A stretch of 64,000 nt of DNA from Echinostoma caproni (taxonomy: Eukaryota > Platyhelminthes > Trematoda > Plagiorchiida > Echinostomatidae): assembly GCA_900618425.1 (NCBI GenBank), contig UZAN01040034.1:10846-74845 (forward strand). Direction: 5' to 3'. The notes below the pieces were generated by a model that was not told the DNA's origin, did no database searches, and saw nothing but the letters and a program-made list of their open reading frames with translations. How positions within the stretch are numbered: the first letter of the stretch is position 1; each line of letters starts with the position of its first letter. Shown piece after piece: positions 39,190-48,254 of this stretch. The translations under genes were made by a program, and so were the position numbers.

Positions 39190-40045
39190 CTTATGTTATG
39201 GTAAAATAATACATTTAACGAAAAGCCTTATTAAATCATTTGATGGCAGCGATATACATTGCAGAAAGCGCGATGCATACTTAGAACCATGCATTTTCGG
39301 TAACCATTCCAGTGCTTGAACCCAGAATTTCTTACTACAATGAGTAACTAACATTTGTATTGCTAATCCTAAAAGTTGTTTCAAATTGTATGCGTATACC
39401 TCAATTAACTGTACGTACACTCCGGGCACTTGTGCATTATGACCGAGAGCCAATGAGTGAGAGAACTGTTGGATTTTTAATAGATTTTCAGTGAACAAAT
39501 TTTGAAGAAAAAGTGATTGTCTGAGATAAAGCAATATGGTCAACATATGATTGAATGTTTACCAGAGGTGGGACAGAAAAATGACGAATAAAATCACAAA
39601 AAACATATGGAGAAAGAACAGCACCTTCAAGCACAGCGGGATTAATAACCATAGGCTTTGATGTTCTCTTGCGCAGTTTGGTTCATTGGACACTTTTCTG
39701 TCGAATGGTCATAAAACCATAAGGGCAGCCTGCTGGGATTGTCAAAAGACTGCTGTTTGAGAAGGCCTGATGATCGAGAATCGAAATCAAACGCAAACGG
39801 GTAGTCAATAGAAGTATAACGGACACACTCAGCTGAATTCTTTGATGATTTACTAATGAAATCTGTCAAAGCCGATACAGCGTCCAGTATGGACCTGTTG
39901 GGTTTATATGAGAGCTGGTGCAGGTCATTGGGAGTTGTGGTATTTGAGCGCAAGGGACTCAGAATGGCCCTCTCGATCAATTTTAGAAAGGCGGAGATCA
40001 GCGCAATAGAATAAAACCGTTTTGGATGAACGGTTGAAGACTGAG
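39190..40045 (-). mobile_element. LINE reverse transcriptase fragment, decayed
   Basis: On the minus strand the order of RT motifs is clear. IALISAFLKLIERAIL (about 39955-40005) is the RPIALxSxxxKxxERxxL step. YKPNRSILDAVSALTDFIS follows, then motif A as RYTSIDYPFAFD (aspartate near 39804). Motif B appears in a different frame as AVLEGAVLSPYVFC (about 39595-39640), and motif C as SYVDHIALSQT (about 39521-39551), with H replacing the second catalytic D. In the 39196-39546 frame, LPSNDLIRLFVKCIILP matches the thumb segment before the C-terminus. Several frame changes and the altered active site make it inactive. Architecture resembles the LINE at 40.85-43.9 kb, in the opposite direction. Confidence 0.75.
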
Positions 40046-40849
40046 GCTTTTGGGATTACAGTTTTGATGATTAGGAATCAGCTAGGAAGATAGATATAGA
40101 GATTTTCATGCATTGAGTAGAATATCCAGACGTTGTCATTATAAATTAGCACCAAATTGAAATAATCGCTCGAGAGAAAGAAAATCTGGCTTCCGTTTAG
40201 CCAGTAGATGGAGGCATTAGGTTTGTTGACGTCCACCAGAGAATTATAGTGTTTCCCTTTGTGCCCATAGTAAAAACAGGAAGCATAGTTTTCATTGCGA
40301 GCAGGAAATAGCAAAGATTTCATTAGGAAGTATTTATTTCAATCTCGATCAAGTCAGAGTTTAGCCTAACGCCTGAAATATGACTAAATTTATTGGAGGT
40401 TTCTGTGTGCCTCCCAAGTTATACAAAAACGTTGATGTAATTCAACCGTTACACAAATGCATTGCCCCAGAGCAACAAATTTCAACACTTGGTTTCATTG
40501 TGTTTTTGAAGAGACCGGTATATATATAAAATGATAGACAAATCTGATAACCAAATCTGAACAATCGCTATGAAAAGCTTTCGAGGAGAAATATGGCAGG
40601 GTGAAGAGCTCTGTAGTTGATATGCTTCGTGTTAAAAACGTATGAATGTCTGCCAGGCAGCACAAAAGCATACCTTTTGTTTTTTTAATAATGAAGATAT
40701 AATGGTCAGTGGTAGTCTGAAAGAAAAACATTTTGGAAGCAGAGATTTCCGACTAAGTGCACGCGGTAAATATATGCAAATTGCTAATTATTAAACACTT
40801 TATGAAGGAATTCGGGAACGTTTCTTCAGTTATCTTCATGTCGAGAAGG
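40046..40849. other. Spacer between two opposed LINEs
   Basis: An 81-codon minus-strand frame (40078-40323) lies immediately 5' of the RT fragment and might be the degraded region between its endonuclease and RT, but no motif proves this. The rest is AT-rich without features. Confidence 0.35.
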
Positions 40850-41824
40850 CGGGGCTTTTGAATTCAGCCGCGCCAAAATCTGCCACTTGATTTTTTCGCG
40901 ATTTTACAGTGGAAAACTGCGTTCTATCCTCAACACATTTTATCAAATCAATTTGTTCAATTCCCAAGATCAAATGCTGTCCTACGGCCGCACATTTTTG
41001 ATCTCCCACCGTTTTATCGCGTGTGAACTCCAATTTTCACGTTTTGCGCATTGTGTGCGAAACCGCTACCACCGATGGGAGAGGAAGGGGCAAGTACAAC
41101 AAATAAAACATCGCGCTGGTTGGAGGGTCGCTCTCAGGCGGCGTTCCATCAACAAACTGACTGTAACTGTTATTATCTCCAGTAACATCCGTTCACTCCT
41201 GGGAAAAGTCACTTCTGGGAAGTCAAAAGTATGTTGCATGCAAAAGTGTGCAAACACGTTGGAATTATTATGCTCCAGGAAAGCCGGTTACATTCTGACA
41301 TTGAGGACAGTATTGTACTGCTTGATGGATTTGATATCATTCGAAATGATCGGATTGTGAACTTCAATAAAACAGGTGGTGGAATAGTCACTTTCGTCAA
41401 CCGTATGTGGTAAAACAGCTCTCATCTTTTTTTTCATTTTAATACCAGGAAAGTCAACTGTATTGTCGTTCAATGTAAACCCCGTTTTCCTAGTAATTTT
41501 AACCATATCCTGCTAGCAAACATTTACATTTCCCCTCACACGCCGACTTCTGACATCCGAATGTTTTCCGACTCTTTCTCAGCACAATTCGTGACAGGCT
41601 TAGACTAGTCATTGTGTACTGTGGTTGATGATTTTAATCGTTTCGATATTTCTTTCTTAAGAACTTTAGGTTTGGTTAGTCTTGTGCACTTTCCCACTCG
41701 TTTGGAGGCCCAGCTTGATGGCATTTTTGAAAGTATCTTAGATGTCTTCTTTATAGAAAAACGAGTCCCTATTAGCACGTCCGACTAATGTACAATTCGT
41801 TTCCACCCAAAAATCTATGGTAAA

Positions 41825-42568
41825 ATGTTTCATCGTCAACAAGCACAGGTAGCATCCAGAACACTACGAAGGAGGAATTTTAAACATGACGACTTATCTC
41901 GACTTCAAGATATGATCCCTTCAATCGATTTTTCTGTCTTCTTCAATTCAAATAATTCTTCCAGGTGTGAACATCTCACCGGCCACATTAATTTCTTTTT
42001 TGATTTGTGTTGCCCGATCGAGACAATATGTATCCGGACCGACAGATTCTCATCGCCTCTCCTAAAACGCCTTCGACGTAATAAGGAGAAGGCATATAGG
42101 AATGGCAGGCGCTACGATGTTAAACGACTATCGATTATCCTCACGGCAGAGATTCAGCGCTTGAATCGGATGTATGTTGAAACCATCCTGGGTAACCAGG
42201 GCTGTCGCGAGATGTGGTCGACGGGGAAGCAACTCTGTAGCACACGTGGGATCTCCTGTCCTGACGTAGAAGAATTAAACCGACAATTTCCTACCTCTTC
42301 TGGGTTCAATTCTCTACCGTCCGTTTTCAATTCTTCAGAAATAACCAACTCTGTTTCTCCGACTGAGGTTCTCAAAGTTTTGGAGCAACTTAAGTCAAAC
42401 AAGGCCCATGGACCGAACTCATTAGCCCACATTTTATTGAAAACCTGTTCCAAACATCTTGCAACACCCGTCACTGAGTTGTTTATTTTGTGTATGCCCT
42501 CTGCAACAATCCCTGATTGCTGGTGGGCTGCCCGGATGAGACCCATTCCCAAAATGGTTTTTTTTTAA
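41825..42568 (+). pseudogene. LINE ORF segment between endonuclease and RT palm
   Basis: This 247-codon frame is the longest in the window. It covers the linker (basic LLKRLRRNKEKAYRNG near residues 78-94, typical of this LINE region) and the first RT step, LKSNKAHGPNSLAHILLKTC (about residues 190-209). It continues to TIPDCWWAARMRPIPK (residues 229-244), where W-x-x-A-x-x-x-PIxK is the family's conserved run before RPI. It is cut off at a run of nine T's by a TAA at 42566. The true frame continues beyond as YRPIACT after that stop. Part of the polyprotein; not a gene by itself. Confidence 0.8.
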
Positions 42569-42683
42569 TATCGACCGATTGCATGTACCTGAGCCCTATT
42601 GAAGGTCTTTGAAAGAGTGCTGTTGAACCGTTTAACTATCTCTTCAGTTTGGTTATACGAAATCCTTTTCAACTGTTGACGCT

Positions 42684-43418
42684 GTGGCGCATGTTGTCCA
42701 TTTTGTAGCCTCAGTTCTTGATACAAGTGATGGAACTGTTCGCCTTATTTTTCTTGACTACGACAATGCCTTTGGTTTGCTTGACTGTCGCATTCTCATT
42801 CAACGTCTTGCTGATTGCAGCTTAGGATCCGACGCGTTAAACGTTCTTGTAAACTACTTCTCTTCTAGGACACAATTTACCTCATGCAATGGTAAAACGT
42901 CATCCTCTTGTTCTGTTAACTCTGGTGTCTTCCAGGGCGCCATTTTGTCCCCCTTCTTTTTTTCCCTGTACATAAACCACCCCACCAACTTCATTGCCTG
43001 AAAGTATGCCGACGATGTTGTGATTGGGTGCCCCTCCAATACTGATGCTTCTTTCCATCAACTTCAAAGCAGCCTGAATGACGTTTTTAGTTGGTCTCCA
43101 CGCCGATCACTGTTGCTTAATGTTTCCAAATGTGTCAACGTTCCCTTCAGCCTTAAATCTGGCTCCCGCGATCAAACTACCTTTAATAATTTACCGGATC
43201 TAGTAGTTAACAGTCACAGCATTCCCAAAGCTGACTTTGTTAAATACCTCGGAGTCTTTTTATCCCACAACCTCTCTTGGACCTTACATGTAGAGAACAT
43301 TTTCAACAAGGTTCGTAAACTTTCTTTTTCTGCTTTCAGGCTTAGGAAGCTTGCTGTTCCCCCAAACTTAATTTTCAAATTCGTGGTAGCATGCATCCTC
43401 CCTCATTGGCTCTACTGA
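42684..43418 (+). pseudogene. LINE reverse transcriptase catalytic domain, one in-frame stop
   Basis: In one frame this segment carries RT motif A (FLDYDNAFG), motif B (GVFQGAILSPFFFSLYIN) and, three bases after an in-frame TGA at 42999, motif C (YADDVVIG). It then runs through NVSKCVNV, FVKYLGVFLSHNLSW and LRKLAVPPNLI to ILPHWLY, where a second stop at 43416-43418 interrupts a C-terminal part that can still be followed in other frames to 43703. In an active element this enzyme copies the element RNA at the nicked target. All three palm motifs are conserved, so the element was probably once functional; the TGA before YADD now separates them. Confidence 0.82.
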
Positions 43419-43905
43419 TCCCCTGTAATTTTCCCAGCTTAAAAAAAAATATTTCGTATTTATTTCCAGGTTTATAGAACTCCTATCCCGATGTGGCATA
43501 GCCAGTTCTAGTTGATTTTATTGTCTGCAAACATATCGACGCATGTGAAAGAATAGCTGACAGAATGGTGAACCCGCTCTCACAATAGGCTGCTTCCCGC
43601 ACGCACCGTCACATACAGAAACAGCATCCTCCCTGGTCTTGCTCGCTTTCTAATAAATCGCGCACTTACTATTACAGGTTTGGTTGAACACCTCATGAAT
43701 TAGTTAATTTATTCCTTTTTTTATCCGTCACTATCGTCTTCCTGCGTTCAGTTTTCTGTCGTTCTTTTTTATTTTCTTTTAAATTAACCTCTTCACACTC
43801 GGAGGCCATTCACCTCAGCTCCACTGTATTATCGCGAAAAATCGCTGAAAATTCACCCTACGGGTGCGTACAGCTTACGTTTACTTGACTTCACTTGACA
43901 TGTTA

Positions 43906-45960
43906 GTCTAGCCGCTGTTCGTGTGATGTGGATATCCTAAACCGGTCCAGGAGGTATGAGCGAAATGATTGCTGCGTACTTAAAGGGTATGAAGGGTAAT
44001 ATACTACTTAGGTGTATTCTGTAAGTAACATACTTGCAGAATGTCAACCTGAATAACAGTGATGTGCAAACAGATCTGGCAGGTTGCAACATTTTCAAAG
44101 GAATATACATAATCAAGACAAGGGAGCGCACACAGACACTTAGGTGTATGTTCTAAGGAAACGGTCCAGCTATGTCATGAGAATAGAGTAATGTGCGACA
44201 GCGACAGGTAGCAGCAAAGCCCTCTCGGGCTCCAACAATTGATTAGTAAATTCGTACAGAATGATAATTTTTCAAATGTCACCACGAGGATTGAAATGTG
44301 CGTGAGCATGGAAGCTCCGAGGGATACAGTGACCATTCAATCATTCACAGTCTGTTTTTTATGGATAAGAGAAAAACCATCTGCACTGCATATGCATTAC
44401 TGTCACCATTATTGATCTACAGTTATCTGTTACTTGGCAAGTCTATTTTTTGGCACAGCGCTACGGATAGTTGTGTATCTATTAAAAACTACACATCCGG
44501 TTAGTTTGGTTACGATCTCACTATAAGAACCTCGGTTTAGTCGTTGATTATGTGAATCTCTTGACATTCAACTTGCTCCAAAAATGTTTGAAAAGTTCCG
44601 TACCACTAGTGTAATCCAAATAATTGAACAAAATGTTCTTTGGGAAGACTTTAACGTCATAAGTATCATGAAGTGCCTCTCCAGTTCGTTATTTCACTTA
44701 TGCTTCGAACGATTGTGGAAAGCAGGCTATATGACTTACACAATGAATGAAGATCTTTATTTCACATGCGACATACTAAGTGGTCCATGAATCTGGTTTG
44801 AAAGCAAACGAAGCCCCAAAGAGAACTATCACAAATTGATTTGCCATAGGAGGAGGGGTATATTTATCAAAATGAAACGAAACAGACGAAATTCTACATC
44901 GGTATAACTTATCTTTCACTTATTTATTGTAGTGAATTTTGTAATCTGCTGTACTTTTCCCAAACTAATTATGAAATAACTTCGCTGCTCCACTTTTCAA
45001 GCTGAACATTGTTGCATAAGTTGCACAATAATTGTTCATAATAGAATAAGATCACTGAGGGGAAGCACAATTGATGATCAGCACCACGTCGACCCAACTA
45101 GAAACTTTTTATTACTCTGCAATGCAGGTTTTTTGGGGCCGTTTGAATACGTTTGATTACTGCTAATACACAGGAGTGATTTCAGTTCTATTAACCGAAA
45201 CATAAGGTCAGTGTGATGTACCAGATTACAAAGTGATCAATAAATATATATGTTATCAATAGACCGAATTCATAATGAGTTAGTTTCACTTGATTTTTTG
45301 AAGAAAGCGGTTCATTCATCTGTTCCACGACATTCAAATGCATAAAAAGTAATAGGTAATGAATATTGATTGCACTTTATTTATTACCTAATATTCTTTT
45401 TCTATCCACTTGATGTGTGCTCATCATCATAGGTGATCTTATTCGATCAAACAAATTGGATTGGCTGACTACAGATGATACTGTCTAAATCGAACGTTTT
45501 GTGATAACACCAAAATTCAAGCTATCTGTGTTTCATTAATTGGCATCAGTTTCATGTGATATGGAAAATGGTGCACTGGTTGGTTTCTTCAGGGTCTAAT
45601 AAATCAAGAAATAGTTTTGGAAGACTCACAAAAGTAGGGTTTTCAGTACCGATAGGTCTTAATCGTTTGATGAAACACACGGAAAAACAACAGTCGGTCA
45701 CTAATGTTTCTAACCCTACAAAGTCCAAGGATTAGAATAATCCATTTATCGATCAGTCCAATGAGGCCCGTCCAATTTTCATTGAAAATAGGCTACTTCT
45801 CGTATGAATGACTTCAACCGATTTCACGTAGTCTGTGAATATGGACAAGCAGATGGGTTCAATGTTTAGAGTATGAAGCTTCGATTAGCCCATTTATATG
45901 GTCAGAGGCACTCTAGATGGTATAATCCAAGCTTTATACACTAAAAGTTGTTTCAGCTAT
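43906..45960. other. No recognisable gene
   Basis: AT-rich with short frames only. Two 68-codon plus-strand frames (44298-44504 and 44584-44790) have no motifs. Confidence 0.45.
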
Positions 45961-46390
45961 TCCCACAGGGTGATGACCGTCGACTATGTGGCTCGGGAGT
46001 ACGAGTTTGCAGTCTCTGTCCGAAGGTTCGCGGTTCGAGTCCTGACAGGGACACAAAACGTAAGCACTGCTAACGAGTCCCAAACAGGACGAAATAGCTA
46101 CCCAGTACACATTGTCGGCAATCAAAAACATTTCCATCGCATTTAAATGCATTCAATGTTTACATATTGTAATCCTTTGAAATTTGATTTCGCAATTTCT
46201 GGGTCACTCCCGCGGGTTTTGCATCAGAACCTGATGTGATACAGATTTGTTCGTTGGGCCCAGTGGATTGGTCAACGATGATCTCGCACGCCACGTCCGG
46301 GCGAGAGTCGGCTATGTAATGAATGATCCAAATGACATCTCGTAAATCAATTGTTCCATATTCGCCATAAAATCAAAATATTATTAATCT
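45960..46390 (+). mobile_element. tRNA-headed short retroposon
   Basis: A tRNA-like head has an A-box-like TGGCTCGGGAG at 45989-45999 (G for the usual A) and a perfect B box, GTTCGAGTC, at 46033-46041. The boxes are about 44 bp apart, close to normal tRNA spacing. Beyond the head is a body without coding capacity that includes CATTTAAATGCATTC near 46138 and a GC-richer segment at 46200-46320. The head does not fold as a usable tRNA by eye. The 3' end is uncertain. Only one copy is visible in the window, so its status as a dispersed family is an inference. Confidence 0.45.
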
Positions 46391-47045
46391 TAGTTCTTGA
46401 GGCGAGGTGAGCCATCACTGAAGTGAAGCAAAATATATATTGATGGGCCTATTTAATTGGAGTACACAATAATAAGTTGAGTTCGGGATTGATGAGTCAT
46501 ACTTGCTGCACCGGGATATCGATTTATTATGTTGCAGGAGTTAGTTAGTTGCACCATTGCCTAAACTTTACTGTGGAAAATCGATTATATTTTTCGTTCG
46601 TTCAGAGAATAAACAGCTGGTGAAAGGGAGTCTCTGACATTTAACGGAAGATATACTATTCCCGTTTTCCAGAGCACCACAATCGAGAAGTTTGTCAACC
46701 TCCAGCATGAATTATTCATGAAAGTTTGGCATTGCTGGTAAAATCGGGTCCATTTAACAAGAGTTGAGTGAAGATGAACGCATCCTAAACTCGTGCACCT
46801 CCCGAAAGCGTTTACTTCGTCATACAAGTGGATCGCCAAGCTCACCGATATGGCACAACAACAATAAAAATTAACTTTTTTTACGAAATCGCTAGCTCTA
46901 TTCCAAGGAACGACAATAACGAAACAAGTTGGTCTGCTGATCCTCGAAAGGCCATTCAGAGGTGTTTGATAAGGGAGAGAAATTGCCTCAGCGTAAATGG
47001 GAGACGGTTTGAATTGTTATTAATGACTATTTGACGAGACTGGAT

Positions 47046-47111
47046 CACACACACACACACACACGGTCGTTGCTCAGCACCGCGAGGCGTCCGACGGTGT
47101 GTGTGTGTGTG
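47046..47111. repeat. Hairpin-forming (CA)n/(GT)n pair
   Basis: A (CA) run at 47046-47064 is followed by GGTCG. About 20 bp later CGACG is followed by a (GT) run at 47097-47111. The two halves are reverse complements with one mismatch at the junction, so the strand can fold into a stem of about 18 bp with a GC-rich loop. Confidence 0.75.
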
Positions 47112-47210
47112 CACGATGGGATCAAATTAGTGTAATTGTGTAAACCACTGTATGCTTTTTCTCTTTAAAAATGTCCACCTATATGCACGTGAGTACACGT
47201 ATACTTTGTA

Positions 47211-47234
47211 TGCGCGTGCGTGCGTGCGTGCGTG
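47211..47234. repeat. (GCGT)n microsatellite
   Basis: Tandem GCGT/TGCG units read directly. This GC-rich alternating purine-pyrimidine tract could adopt Z-DNA. Confidence 0.8.
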
Positions 47235-47542
47235 CCTATGTGCACCAAACAACTGCAGTGGTAACTCTTATTCAGCCCACCAAACCTGAATGCGGGATAT
47301 ATTATTTCAGTTTTGGTGGTAGGTGGGCGAGAACGCGTGCGTGCAGGTATGCACAGTACTGCACTTGTTCGTGCGACTTCGACCACATGTACTTGCCTGT
47401 AAAATCGATGTAGGGTCCGCGGCATTTACAGTGCCCTGAATATAAATCATACCCGCTGGAATTGGCCGATGTTGGACCACCTGTGAGTTTGTTGCAAAAT
47501 TTGAAAAAAAACATTGATGCCACATTAGGTTTTTTGTGAATG

Positions 47543-47734
47543 ATTTAGCGGATAAGATAACAGCCATCTTTGTGAGACGCGTTTTCAACTTGGATTGCTA
47601 AAGCAGATTTCAATGTAATCCAGTTTAGGCGAGATTTGGTTCGTAATTTGAGGTAGCCAAATTCGCTAAAATATCTGCAATGTGAATCGCAGACAAAACC
47701 AGTGCGGTGGGTATCACATTTGCTATCTTCAAAT
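47543..47734 (+). repeat. Left inverted arm of the foldback element
   Basis: Pairs base for base with 48063-48254. Mismatches cluster near the outer end, in the CATCTTTGTGAGACG region and at the sixth base. The inner 120 bp or more match without exception. Confidence 0.88.
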
Positions 47735-47737
47735 GCG

Positions 47738-47930
47738 AATTCGTCGTGTTTATAGCAAATGAAGCGTGAATTGAAAAGCTCGGAAGCAATGGACAGCTGT
47801 TTCGACCCGGTTGGGTCTCATCAGCAGTGCGAATCCATCGACCTGACTGGGGATCGAACCCGGGACTTCATGGGCAGAACGCAAGCGTGCTGCCCACTAC
47901 GCCACCGGGCAGCTGATCAGACCGTCTTTT
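47738..47930 (-). mobile_element. SINE family A, copy inside the foldback
   Basis: Read on the minus strand, the head carries a perfect A box, TGGCGTAGTGG (47894-47904), and a perfect B box, GTTCGATCC (47851-47859), spaced as in tRNAs. These allow internal RNA polymerase III transcription. The 190-bp unit is about 80% identical to 61532-61717, both in the head and in the tail with GTTTCGACC and GCAAATGA. The tRNA source is not determined. It overlaps a plus-strand frame (47759-47968) that I regard as non-coding. Confidence 0.72.
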
Positions 47931-48062
47931 ATTTTCCATTTACACGATATAGCACAGCCCATCTTTGAGAGTTTGTTGCGGGCCACGGACCCTGTTCAAC
48001 TCAGCACTAGCCTCCAGGGTTATGACTCGGTTGGAAACATTTACAACCTGACTGAACAACAA

Positions 48063-48254
48063 ATTTGAAGATAGCAAATGTGATACCCACCGCACTGGTT
48101 TTGTCTGCGATTCACATTGCAGATATTTTAGCGAATTTGGCTACCTCAAATTACGAACCAAATCTCGCCTAAACTGGATTACATTGAAATCTGCTTTAGC
48201 AACCCAAGTTGAAAACGCGTTCCAGAAAGATGGCTGTTATCTTATCCGATAAAT
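48063..48254 (-). repeat. Right inverted arm of the foldback element
   Basis: Reverse complement of 47543-47734, same length. About 35 bp just outside this arm (48256-48290) also resemble the sequence flanking the other SINE-A copy at about 61815-61850, so the original insertion may be larger than the arms. Confidence 0.88.

Larger units (their letters stand above)
40850..43905 (+). mobile_element. Near full-length LINE (CR1/Jockey type), inactive
   Basis: This element of about 3.05 kb runs from a non-coding start near 40850 through endonuclease, reverse transcriptase and C-terminal region to a TAG at 43701-43703. It then has a UTR of about 200 bp ending in a short degenerate repeat (43876-43902). 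Endonuclease: SSNIRSL, LQESRL, then RNDR...GGGIVTFV; DDFNRFD; then TSD followed by a stop at 41786-41788 exactly where the catalytic histidine of SDH belongs. RT: NKAHGPN, a PIPK step, YRPIACT, QFGYTKSFSTVDAV, motif A FLDYDNAF (aspartate 42756), motif B GVFQGAILSPFFF (from 42924), motif C YADD at 43005-43016. Stops at 41411, 41606, 41786, 42566, 42590 and 42999, plus frameshifts near 41225, 42635 and after 43418, kill it. No separate ORF1 is recognisable. Confidence 0.85.
46391..47542. other. No gene; microsatellite cluster
   Basis: Short frames only. From 47041 to 47240 there is a run of dinucleotide and tetranucleotide repeats, listed separately. The segment ends at the outer arm of the foldback element. 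Confidence 0.5.
47543..48254. mobile_element. Foldback element with 192-bp inverted arms around a SINE
   Basis: The left arm, 47543-47734, and right arm, 48063-48254, are each 192 bp and reverse complements of one another. I count about five substitutions and no indels. The outer tips read ATTTAGCGGATAAGATAACA and its complement. The 328-bp spacer holds a tRNA-related SINE (family A) on its left side and about 130 bp of unrelated sequence on its right. There is no coding capacity, so any transposase would have to be supplied in trans. No clear target-site duplication is visible. Nearly identical arms imply a recent origin or gene conversion between arms. It could alternatively be a palindromic rearrangement of host DNA that captured a SINE. 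Confidence 0.8.

Noticed and set aside
47859..47894. Functional tRNA genes at the tRNA-like heads
   Set aside because: The internal Pol III boxes are good, but arms around them do not pair as a cloverleaf by eye and the same units recur with extra body sequence, so they are SINE heads.
47759..47968. 69-codon plus-strand frame inside the foldback spacer
   Set aside because: It lies antisense to SINE family A, and the related copy at 61.6 kb does not preserve it, so it is a by-product of the SINE sequence.
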